Shown piece by piece: positions 1-6,372 of a stretch of 9,490 nucleotides of DNA. The notes beneath the pieces were generated by a model. It ran no database searches and was not told the DNA's origin. It saw nothing but the letters and a program-made list of their open reading frames with translations. The stretch spans positions 1 through 9,490 of the forward strand of contig BNXR01000081.1 of the NCBI GenBank assembly GCA_025999735.1, written 5' to 3'. Made by a program: the position numbers and the translations under genes. Source of the DNA: Bacteroidia bacterium (GTDB lineage: Bacteria > Bacteroidota > Bacteroidia > Bacteroidales > Marinifilaceae). Numbering within the stretch: the stretch's first letter is position 1; each line of letters opens with the position of its first letter.

Positions 1-37
1 ACAAGAAAAATAGAAATATAACCAATAACAAAACCCC

Positions 38-1132
38 ATGAACCCATACAAGTTCTTAGTAATCATCCTCATCTTCGCCTTATCCGCCTGTGCGGACAAC
101 AAAAAAGGCGATGCAGAAGCCGTGCAATCGGTGAAAACCGCCTTGCCGGACATCGAAAACAAAGTGACCGTCATGCCATTAGCTCTTACGGAGTTTAGTC
201 ACGAACTAATCAGTAACGGAAAGCTATCTGCCAAGCAGGTTGCTAACTTGTATTTCGAATCAACAGAACCGATTGCAGCCATTTACGTGAAAAACGGCGA
301 CCGTGTGAACAAAGGAGCGAAAATCGCCGAACTGTTCGCCTTCCGCCTAAATAATAGGGTGGCACAGGCTAAAGATGCCTTTGATAAGGCTAAATTGGAG
401 TTGCAGGACGTTTTAATCGGACAGGGATTTGCCTTAGAAGGCGATACCTCAAAGACACCGCCAAAAATCATGCGCTTGGCACGCACAAAAAGTGGCTATG
501 ACCAAGCATTAGCGCAATATGAAATGGCTTTGTACGAAGAAAAAAATGCCGTGTTGAAAGCTCCCTTCGATGGTGTTGTCGCTAACCTATTTGCAAAGCC
601 CTTTAACAAAGCCTCTGTGTCGGACATCTTCTGTACCATTATCGACTCGCGTCGTTTGGAGGCCTCTTTCTCTGTCTTGGAAAGCGAACTGCCACTGCTT
701 CATGTGGGCGATAAAGTGATTGTAACGCCTTTTATCGTGACGAACGAAGCAGCAGAAGGACATATTTCGGAAATCAATCCCTTTGTTGATGCCAAGGGAA
801 TGGTGCAAGTGAAAGCCACTGTTTCCAATTCCGACAAACTCTTTGAGGGCATGAATGTGAGGGTCAGCATCCAACGTGTGGTGGGCAAACAATTAGTGAT
901 ACCTAAGGAAGCCTTAGTGCTACGCTCCGGGAAACAAGTGGTCTTTACGCTGGACAAAGGAAAAGCAATGTGGAATTATGTGCATACAGGATTGGAAAAT
1001 GCAGGATACTACACGGTTGTGGACGGTTTGAAAGAGGGGGATATGGTCATTACGGGCGGAAATATCAATCTGGCACATGAAGCACCGGTAAGGGTGGTAG
1101 AGGCAACGGAGAAAAACGTCCCTCTACAATAA
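38..1132 (+). CDS. RND efflux periplasmic adaptor (membrane fusion protein), lipoprotein
   Basis: This 364-residue protein is a periplasmic adaptor of the HlyD/AcrA type, which bridges an inner-membrane RND permease and a TolC-like channel. A short N-terminal hydrophobic stretch (about 5-17) ends in the lipobox L-S-A-C, so Cys18 is the expected lipidation site. The two lipoyl half-motifs lie near 62-100 (with the YVKNGDRVNKGAKIAEL core) and 170-203 (with APFDGVVANLF). An alpha-hairpin fills 101-168, a beta-barrel about 208-280, and a membrane-proximal domain about 285-355, including VIPKEAL and the typical GLKEGDMVITGG near 330-341. Length and domain order are normal for the family. The ATG at 38 follows an A-rich leader with no Shine-Dalgarno motif, as is usual in Bacteroidota, and places the signal peptide correctly. 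The stop is 25 bases before RND permease 1, so the two are probably co-transcribed. It is the only adaptor gene in the window and would have to serve both permeases unless another lies outside. Substrate is unknown. Confidence 0.95.
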   Translation: MNPYKFLVIILIFALSACADNKKGDAEAVQSVKTALPDIENKVTVMPLALTEFSHELISNGKLSAKQVANLYFESTEPIAAIYVKNGDRVNKGAKIAELFAFRLNNRVAQAKDAFDKAKLELQDVLIGQGFALEGDTSKTPPKIMRLARTKSGYDQALAQYEMALYEEKNAVLKAPFDGVVANLFAKPFNKASVSDIFCTIIDSRRLEASFSVLESELPLLHVGDKVIVTPFIVTNEAAEGHISEINPFVDAKGMVQVKATVSNSDKLFEGMNVRVSIQRVVGKQLVIPKEALVLRSGKQVVFTLDKGKAMWNYVHTGLENAGYYTVVDGLKEGDMVITGGNINLAHEAPVRVVEATEKNVPLQ

Positions 1133-1157
1133 AAATGCAAATATAAATCAAAATACG

Positions 1158-4100
1158 ATGCTCAAATTCCTATTACAACGTCCTATAGCGGTATTGATGG
1201 CTTTTGCAGCCTGCTTTATCATCGGATTGGTAACCTATTCTACCCTTCCGGTGTCGCTGTTACCGGACATTGCTATTCCGGAAATTACCGTACAGGTGTC
1301 GGGACAGAATATGTCGGCGCGGGAGTTAGAAAACACGGTCATAAAGCCTATTCGTCAGCAACTTATGCAAGTCACACGGCGAAGGGATATTCAGACGGAA
1401 TCGCGGGACGGTGCGGGAATTGTGCGCTTGAGCTTTGAATTTGGCACGAATACCGACCTTGCTTTTATTGAAGTAAACGAAAAGATTGATGCCGCCATGA
1501 ACGCCCTGCCCCGCGATGTGGAACGTCCGCGTGTCATCAAATCCAGTGCAGCAGACATTCCCGTTTTTTACCTTAATTTGACACTTAAAATAGATGATAA
1601 TGTACCGAAGGGCGGGCAAACCCCGCCCCTACGGGATGAAAATGCACCGAAGGGCGGGCAAACCCCGCCCCTACGGGATGAAAATACATCTGTTAATCAA
1701 ACAAATAGGAATGTACCGAACAATCAGATAACTACCCTGTCGGAACGGGAAGACCCCGCCTTTTTGGAACTCTGCGAATTTGCCGAAACGGTCATCAAGC
1801 GGCGCATTGAGCAATTGCCCGAAGTGGTGATGGTTGATATTACAGGCTTGGTCGGGCAACGATTGCAGATTGTGCCGGACAAGAACCTAACGGAAACAGC
1901 CGGTATCACGCTGACCGAGTTAGAGAATGCCCTCATTGCCAATAATATCGAGCCGGGAAGCATGACCGTGCGCGACGGATATTATGAGTATAATATCAAG
2001 TTCTCGGCTCTACTCCGCACGCTGCAAGATGTGGAGAACATCTATCTCAACAAAAACGGTCGCCTATTTCAATTGAAAGACTTGGCAACCGTTTCCATCG
2101 TTCCCGTGAAAGAGACCGGCGTTTCGCTGGCAAACGGCAAGCGGGCAGTCACACTGGCTGTCATTAAGCAATCGGACGAGAACATGGAGGACATGAAAGT
2201 CGCCTTGCAAGGGGTGACGGATTATTTCGCTTCCCTCTATCCGAATATTGATTTCAGCATTTCACGCAACCAAACGGAGCTGTTAGATTACACGATTTCC
2301 AACCTCCAGCAAAACCTTTCCCTTGGATTTATCTTTATTTGCATTGTGGCGATACTTTTCTTGGGCGATGTGAAAAGCCCTACGGTGATTGGAATTAGCA
2401 TGGTGGTGAGCATTGTGACGACCTTCCTCTTTTTCTATATCTTTAAGATGTCCTTGAACATTATTTCTCTATCGGGCTTGATTTTGGCTTTGGGAATGAT
2501 GATTGACAGTGCCATTATCGTGACGGAAAACATCGCACAGTACCGCACTATGGGCTATTCCTTAGAGGATGCCTGCGACAAAGGGACAACGGAAGTCATC
2601 ACGCCGATGCTGAGTTCTACTTTTACGACCATTGCCGTTTTTGTGCCCCTTGTGTTTATGAGCGGGATTGCAGGGGCTATTTTCTATGACCAGGCGTTTT
2701 CAGTGACGGTGGGGCTTATTGTTTCGTATTTTACGGGCATCATGCTGCTACCGGTGCTTTACAAATTGGTGTATAGCTCCCGAAAGAAATTGTCTGCGCC
2801 AGGATTTGCAGGATTAGAGGATGAACAGGATAGGAAAATGTCTGAACCATTGACTATAAGGGGTAGCGGATTTCGCAAAATATTTAACTTAAAACTCAAC
2901 AACCCTATTAAGGAGCACACTTTAGACCGTTTCTATGATAGCGGTGTTGATTTTACGTTCAGGCATAAAAGAGTAAACTTGCTTGTTATGTTGATTTCGG
3001 TACCACTCTGCGTATTCCTGTTTTATAAAATCCCTGCAAGTCGGATGCCTGCGATTGACCAGAACGAGCTAATAGCACGGGTTGAATGGAACGAAAACAT
3101 CCATATTGACGAAAATCGGATGCGCGTGGATAGCCTCTTTCACTACACCCTCCCCTTTGTCACGGAATATACGGCCTACGCGGGGCAACAGCAGTACATC
3201 CTGAATCGGGAACGCGAACTGTCCGTCTCCGAAGCAGAGCTTTATTTCAAAACCGCTAAGACTACGGATATACTGCCTTTACAGGACAAGATTAGCGGAT
3301 GGCTGCAACTGCATTATCCTTCCGCCGTCTTTTCGTTTGCACCGCCGGAAACGGTGTTTGAGAAACTATTTGTTACCGGTGAGGCGGATATTGTCGCCGA
3401 ACTATACGCCCGCAACAAGGTCGAAGCACCCCTGCCTGCCGACATCCACCGCTTGGAGCAAGACATTCAGGCAGCAACCGGACTCGCACCGGTAGGCGTA
3501 ACATTCGATAACCAACTGAATATTAGCATCGACCAACAGAAATTACTCTTGTATAATATCGACTACAACGAGGTACATCGCGTACTGAAAACGGCTTTCA
3601 AAGATAACGAGGTGACCACTTTGCGCTCCTACCAGCAGTACCTGCCCATTGCGATTGCCGGCACGGAACAGTCCATACATGGAATTATGCGCAACACCTT
3701 GCTCCGCACCATTCCCGATAAAGACGGTCAGTCCCAAACTATCCCCTTGCAATCCGTCGTAAGAATTACCCCCGATGAGGATTTGAAAACCATCACATCG
3801 GGGAAAAACGGGGAGTACATCCCTTTCCGCTTCTACGATGTCCGAAATGCAGAGAAACTGATGACGGAGGTGAAAGGGAGTGTCCGCCAAACGTCCCTTT
3901 CGCAATCAGGGCGGGAACTGTGGGACGTTGATTTTTCGGGTAGCTTCTTTTCCAACCGACAGATGTTGAATGAATTGGTAATCATCCTGTTGGTATCCGT
4001 TTTGCTGATGTATTTCATTCTTGCAGCACAATTTGAGAGCCTTGTACAACCACTGATTGTCTTGCTTGAAATCCCGATAGACGTTGCTGCTGCCCTATTT

Positions 4101-4460
4101 GTGCTGTGGATATGCGGTCACACGTTAAACTTGATGAGTGCCATTGGAATAGTGGTGACCTGCGGTATCATCATCAATGATTCCATCCTCAAACTGGATG
4201 CCATCAACGAACTGCGTAAAGCGGGTACTCCCCTTTTGGAAGCTATCCATCAGGCTGGTCGCCGTCGTCTGCGTCCCATCATCATGACATCCTTAACAAC
4301 GATTTTAGCCATGGTACCTCTGCTCTTTTCATCTGATATGGGTAGTGAACTACAAAAGCCGCTTTCCATAGCTATGATTTCAGCCATGCTCATCGGCACC
4401 GCCGTCAGTCTATTCATTATCCCGCTGGTGTATTGGTTTATATATAGGAAAAGTGCCTGA
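1158..4460 (+). CDS. RND efflux permease 1, with two in-frame repeat-derived insertions
   Basis: This 1100-residue protein is an inner-membrane RND transporter that would drive export with the proton gradient. TM1 is at about 9-30, followed by a porter domain. TM2-TM6 span about 389-538, TM7 about 606-623, then the second porter domain, and TM8-TM12 about 937-1096. TM4 carries G-M-M-I-D450-S451-A-I-I-V-T-E-N, where AcrB has the pair Asp407-Asp408, so one acid is kept. In TM10 the AcrB Lys940 position aligns with N1007, followed by D1008. The TM11 signature RRRLRPIIMTSLTT (from 1035) is intact and keeps the AcrB Thr978 equivalent, T1044. The family is usually about 1020-1060 residues. The excess is largely explained by a 14-residue tandem repeat at 148-175 with an Asn-rich tail to about 190, and a repeat-like segment at about 549-567 between TM6 and TM7. 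No frameshift or stop interrupts the frame. Drug-type (HAE) function is more likely than metal export, but the substrate is unknown. Confidence 0.95.
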   Translation: MLKFLLQRPIAVLMAFAACFIIGLVTYSTLPVSLLPDIAIPEITVQVSGQNMSARELENTVIKPIRQQLMQVTRRRDIQTESRDGAGIVRLSFEFGTNTDLAFIEVNEKIDAAMNALPRDVERPRVIKSSAADIPVFYLNLTLKIDDNVPKGGQTPPLRDENAPKGGQTPPLRDENTSVNQTNRNVPNNQITTLSEREDPAFLELCEFAETVIKRRIEQLPEVVMVDITGLVGQRLQIVPDKNLTETAGITLTELENALIANNIEPGSMTVRDGYYEYNIKFSALLRTLQDVENIYLNKNGRLFQLKDLATVSIVPVKETGVSLANGKRAVTLAVIKQSDENMEDMKVALQGVTDYFASLYPNIDFSISRNQTELLDYTISNLQQNLSLGFIFICIVAILFLGDVKSPTVIGISMVVSIVTTFLFFYIFKMSLNIISLSGLILALGMMIDSAIIVTENIAQYRTMGYSLEDACDKGTTEVITPMLSSTFTTIAVFVPLVFMSGIAGAIFYDQAFSVTVGLIVSYFTGIMLLPVLYKLVYSSRKKLSAPGFAGLEDEQDRKMSEPLTIRGSGFRKIFNLKLNNPIKEHTLDRFYDSGVDFTFRHKRVNLLVMLISVPLCVFLFYKIPASRMPAIDQNELIARVEWNENIHIDENRMRVDSLFHYTLPFVTEYTAYAGQQQYILNRERELSVSEAELYFKTAKTTDILPLQDKISGWLQLHYPSAVFSFAPPETVFEKLFVTGEADIVAELYARNKVEAPLPADIHRLEQDIQAATGLAPVGVTFDNQLNISIDQQKLLLYNIDYNEVHRVLKTAFKDNEVTTLRSYQQYLPIAIAGTEQSIHGIMRNTLLRTIPDKDGQSQTIPLQSVVRITPDEDLKTITSGKNGEYIPFRFYDVRNAEKLMTEVKGSVRQTSLSQSGRELWDVDFSGSFFSNRQMLNELVIILLVSVLLMYFILAAQFESLVQPLIVLLEIPIDVAAALFVLWICGHTLNLMSAIGIVVTCGIIINDSILKLDAINELRKAGTPLLEAIHQAGRRRLRPIIMTSLTTILAMVPLLFSSDMGSELQKPLSIAMISAMLIGTAVSLFIIPLVYWFIYRKSA
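1599..1720 (+). repeat. Tandem 42-base GC-rich palindromic repeat inside permease 1
   Basis: Two nearly identical 42-base units (1599-1640 and 1641-1682) lie head to tail inside the permease 1 reading frame and encode N-(V/A)-P-K-G-G-Q-T-P-P-L-R-D-E twice. Each contains a perfect inverted repeat GGGCGGG / CCCGCCC with a 5-base loop (1610-1616 with 1622-1628; 1652-1658 with 1664-1670). The 11 bases AATGTACCGAA that begin copy 1 recur at 1710-1720, which suggests a decayed third copy or a duplicated flank. Because 42 is a multiple of three, copy number can change without breaking the frame. The sequence style resembles dispersed intergenic palindromic repeats of Bacteroidota; that comparison is from memory and not searched. 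Confidence 0.9.
2801..2855 (+). repeat. Second repeat family inside permease 1, shared with the downstream spacer
   Basis: This stretch encodes residues about 549-566 of permease 1, in the loop between TM6 and TM7. It contains AGGATTAGAGGAT, AGGATGAACAGGATA and GGAAAATGTCTGAA. The first two are also found in the spacer at 4621-4633 and 4638-4652, and the third at 4529-4542. Such A+G-rich 'aggat' arrays are typical of non-coding dispersed repeats, and here one is read as protein (G-F-A-G-L-E-D-E-Q-D-R-K-M-S-E-P). The TM6-TM7 loop is about 65 residues, against about 40 in AcrB, which fits an insertion. Its exact ends cannot be set without a homologue lacking it. Confidence 0.7.
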
Positions 4461-4470
4461 ATTGAAAATT

Positions 4471-4502
4471 TAGGAATGTAGAAATGTAGGAATGTAGAAA
4501 TT
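4471..4502 (+). repeat. 8-base tandem repeat, four units
   Basis: Four 8-base units, TAGGAATG, TAGAAATG, TAGGAATG and TAGAAATT, stand in a row 10 bases after the permease 1 stop codon. The alternating G/A at the fourth position makes this also a 16-base unit present twice, differing only at the last base. It lies outside coding sequence. Confidence 0.85.
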
Positions 4503-4606
4503 GACGTAGCGTATGCTGAGATAGCAAGGGAAAATGTCTGAATTGACGCAGCGTATCGAAGGCAGAGCCGAACCTTGTTCGGGTATGCTGAGATAGCAAG
4601 GAAAAA
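4499..4606 (+). repeat. Two copies of a spacer repeat, one carrying an extra 30 bases
   Basis: Copy A (4499-4534) and copy B (4541-4606) share AATTGACG(T/C)AGCGTAT followed by GCTGAGATAGCAAGG and an A-run. Copy B has 30 additional bases (4557-4586) between the two halves. These are bounded by GTAT on both sides (4553-4556 and 4583-4586) and contain a small hairpin, CCGAA / TTCGG (4568-4572 with 4578-4582). Copy A looks like a deletion derivative of the B form by recombination between the GTAT words, or B like an insertion derivative of A. Confidence 0.8.
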
Positions 4607-4620
4607 GCCGCAAGGCAATC

Positions 4621-4652
4621 AGGATTAGAGGATTAAAGGATGAACAGGATAA
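4621..4652 (+). repeat. 'aggat' dispersed-type repeat in spacer
   Basis: The segment contains AGGATTAGAGGAT (4621-4633) and AGGATGAACAGGATA (4638-4652). Both blocks also occur within the permease 1 gene at about 2810-2832, where they overlap by a few bases instead of being separated. This is the main evidence in the window that the coding segment comes from a dispersed repeat. Confidence 0.75.
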
Positions 4653-4678
4653 AAAATAATAGGAATACACCATTTGTA

Positions 4679-4833
4679 CGTAGGGCGTTACCCTACGCTA
4701 ATGATGACGCGCTTTCAGGGCTTACAGGGATAGTCCCGCAGGGACGACACCTTATTAACCGTAGGCTTCAGCCTACGGACAAGCAACCACCCCGCCCGAG
4801 CAAGTCCCGCAGGGACGGCACTTGTTGTGCCGT
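4679..4833. repeat. Cluster of REP-like palindromes
   Basis: Five hairpins lie within 155 bases. They are CGTAGGG / CCCTACG with loop CGTTA (4679-4697), GTCCC / GGGAC with loop GCA (4733-4745), CCGTAGGC / GCCTACGG with loop TTCA (4759-4778), a second GTCCC / GGGAC with loop GCA (4804-4816), and ACGGCAC / GTGCCGT with loop TTGTT (4815-4833). The two GTCCC hairpins belong to a 19-base direct repeat (4732-4750 and 4803-4821) differing at one position. The arrangement resembles REP/BIME clusters that sit between genes. None has a T-run, so I do not call a terminator, but transcript-end protection or folding is possible. Confidence 0.8.
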
Positions 4834-4880
4834 TTGCGAAAATAGCACCTGAAAAAATAATTAACCCAAATAGCAAACAG

Positions 4881-6371
4881 ATGAAACATGAGCCATTTTA
4901 TTCTATATTAGCCATCTTAATTATTCATTTTACATCCCCAATCTCTGCGCAGCAGCCGATAGTGCTCACCTTGGAGCAGACTATCAACATTGCTGCCGAC
5001 AGCTCTCTGGAGGCTTTTCGCAGTAAAAATATGTATTTGGCTGATTATTGGCAGTTTCGTACCTATAAGGCGGAACGGCTGCCCAGCTTGGCACTCAACC
5101 TTTTTCCTGCCGAATACGACCGCGAAATTGTACGTCGTTATGATTCGGGCGATGACAGGGACGTTTACCGCGAACAGCAGTCTTTCTACTCGGCGGGGAA
5201 CTTAGAAGTAAAACAGAATTTTGATTTAACGGGCGGTAGTTTTTTTGTGAACTCCAACCTTGGATATATGCGAAGTTTTGGTGCGAACACATATACCCAA
5301 TTTACCTCTGTCCCTGTCCGTATTGGCTATCAGCAAAGTTTGTTAGGATACAATCCATTCAAATGGCAAAAGAAAATTGAACCCCTCAAATTTGAAAAAG
5401 CAAAAAAACAATTCCTCTACAACATAGAGCAGGTAAGCGAGCAGGCAACCACCGCCTTTTTTGAATTGGCAACGGCACAGTCAGCCTTCGATTTGGCAAA
5501 AGAAAACCTTGCCTCTACTGACACCTTGTACCGTATCGGCGAGCAGCGACAACGAATTGCTTCCATCACTCAGGCCGACTTATTGACCTTAAAATTAGAT
5601 GCCGTCAATGCCCGCAACACCTTACAGAATGCGGAAATCGCACTGAAACGGGCGATGTTCAGTTTGGCATCCTACCTGAATTTTGATAAAAATACGGAAA
5701 TACAACTCAGACTACCCGAACGTCCCCGTGACATGGTGATTTCCGTCGAACAAGCCACATCCTTTGCGCGGGAAAATAACCCTGTATTTTTAGACCTTCA
5801 ACGACAAATTTTGGAAGGTGAACAACAAGTGGACAAGACACGAAAAGAATCCCTGTTTAACGCTACATTGAATGCAAGCATTGGCTTCAATCAGGTGGCA
5901 AACACATTCAAAGAGGTTTATCAAAACCCCATGCAGCAAGATGTCGTTGCGTTTTCAATTTCCATCCCGATTGTGGATTGGGGGGTACGCAAAGGAAAAT
6001 ACAATATTGCCCAAAATTCCTTGAACGTGACCCGCATTTCTGCCCGACAGAATGAATTAAGCATCGAAGAGGATGTCATCATGACTATCGGTGATTTCAA
6101 TGTGCAGCAAAATCTAATTAGCAGTGCCGAGGAAGCGCAGAAACTGTCACAGATGGCATACTCCGAAACAAAACAGCGTTTCATTATCGGCAAAGCAGAC
6201 ATCAACAGCCTGACGCTCGCCTTTCAACGTCAGCAGCAAGCGCAAAATAATTATATTCAGGCGTTAAAGAACTACTGGCTAAGCTATTATAAAATTCGCA
6301 AGCTGACCTTGTATGACTTTGAAAAAGACCTCCCTCTGTCAAATTTGTTTGACTACAAACACGGAATGTGA
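4881..6371 (+). CDS. TolC-family outer-membrane efflux channel
   Basis: Read from the ATG at 4881, this is a 496-residue outer-membrane channel protein of the OEP/TolC family, which would form the trimeric exit duct for the pump. The N-terminus is a clean signal peptide (hydrophobic about 7-21, likely cleaved after A23 in S-P-I-S-A-Q-Q). There is no lipobox cysteine. Mature sequence begins with the typical LTLEQTINIAADSS segment. The two OEP halves follow: a long helical region around 160-265, then a second half starting near FSISIPIVDWGVRKGKYN (358-375), with helices to about 475 including the characteristic GKADINSLTLA near 437-447. An in-frame GTG at 4827 would add 18 residues, but it lies in the arm of a repeat hairpin and would bury the signal peptide, so I reject it. 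No Shine-Dalgarno motif is visible. The TGA is one base before the ATG of permease 2, which implies co-transcription and translational coupling. Confidence 0.93.
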   Translation: MKHEPFYSILAILIIHFTSPISAQQPIVLTLEQTINIAADSSLEAFRSKNMYLADYWQFRTYKAERLPSLALNLFPAEYDREIVRRYDSGDDRDVYREQQSFYSAGNLEVKQNFDLTGGSFFVNSNLGYMRSFGANTYTQFTSVPVRIGYQQSLLGYNPFKWQKKIEPLKFEKAKKQFLYNIEQVSEQATTAFFELATAQSAFDLAKENLASTDTLYRIGEQRQRIASITQADLLTLKLDAVNARNTLQNAEIALKRAMFSLASYLNFDKNTEIQLRLPERPRDMVISVEQATSFARENNPVFLDLQRQILEGEQQVDKTRKESLFNATLNASIGFNQVANTFKEVYQNPMQQDVVAFSISIPIVDWGVRKGKYNIAQNSLNVTRISARQNELSIEEDVIMTIGDFNVQQNLISSAEEAQKLSQMAYSETKQRFIIGKADINSLTLAFQRQQQAQNNYIQALKNYWLSYYKIRKLTLYDFEKDLPLSNLFDYKHGM

Positions 6372-6372
6372 A

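Larger units (their letters stand above)
4461..4880. other. Repeat-rich spacer between permease 1 and channel genes
   Basis: This 420-base stretch holds no convincing gene. From left to right it contains an 8-base tandem repeat, two copies of a 'TTGACG(T/C)AGCGTAT...GCTGAGATAGCAAGG' unit, an 'aggat' repeat, and a run of palindromes ending about 48 bases before the channel start. Short open frames on both strands have repeat-derived, low-quality sequences and no family resemblance. I see no clear Bacteroidota promoter (TTTG spaced from TAnnTTTG) and no hairpin followed by a T-run. Whether transcription runs through from permease 1 is therefore undecided. Confidence 0.85.

Noticed and set aside
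1599..1682. CRISPR-like or variable-number array
   Set aside because: Only two units, directly abutting with no spacers, and in frame in a coding sequence; no cas genes nearby.
1158..4460. Pseudogene or frameshift in permease 1 because of its repeat insertions
   Set aside because: The frame is open over all 1100 codons, all twelve membrane segments and the TM11 motif are present, and both inserts are multiples of three.
4250..4673. Minus-strand open frames of 67 and 122 codons across the permease 1 end and spacer
   Set aside because: They translate the spacer repeats and the antisense of conserved TM11-TM12 coding sequence; no family features.
4679..4833. Rho-independent terminator
   Set aside because: The stems are strong but none is followed by a run of T; REP-like repeats explain them better.
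4640..4852. 70-codon open frame on the + strand in the spacer
   Set aside because: It is made almost wholly of the palindromic repeats, overlaps the channel's upstream region and has no domain or composition of a real protein.
4827..4880. GTG start extending the channel protein by 18 residues
   Set aside because: The GTG sits in a repeat hairpin arm and the extension would precede a good signal peptide that begins at the ATG at 4881.
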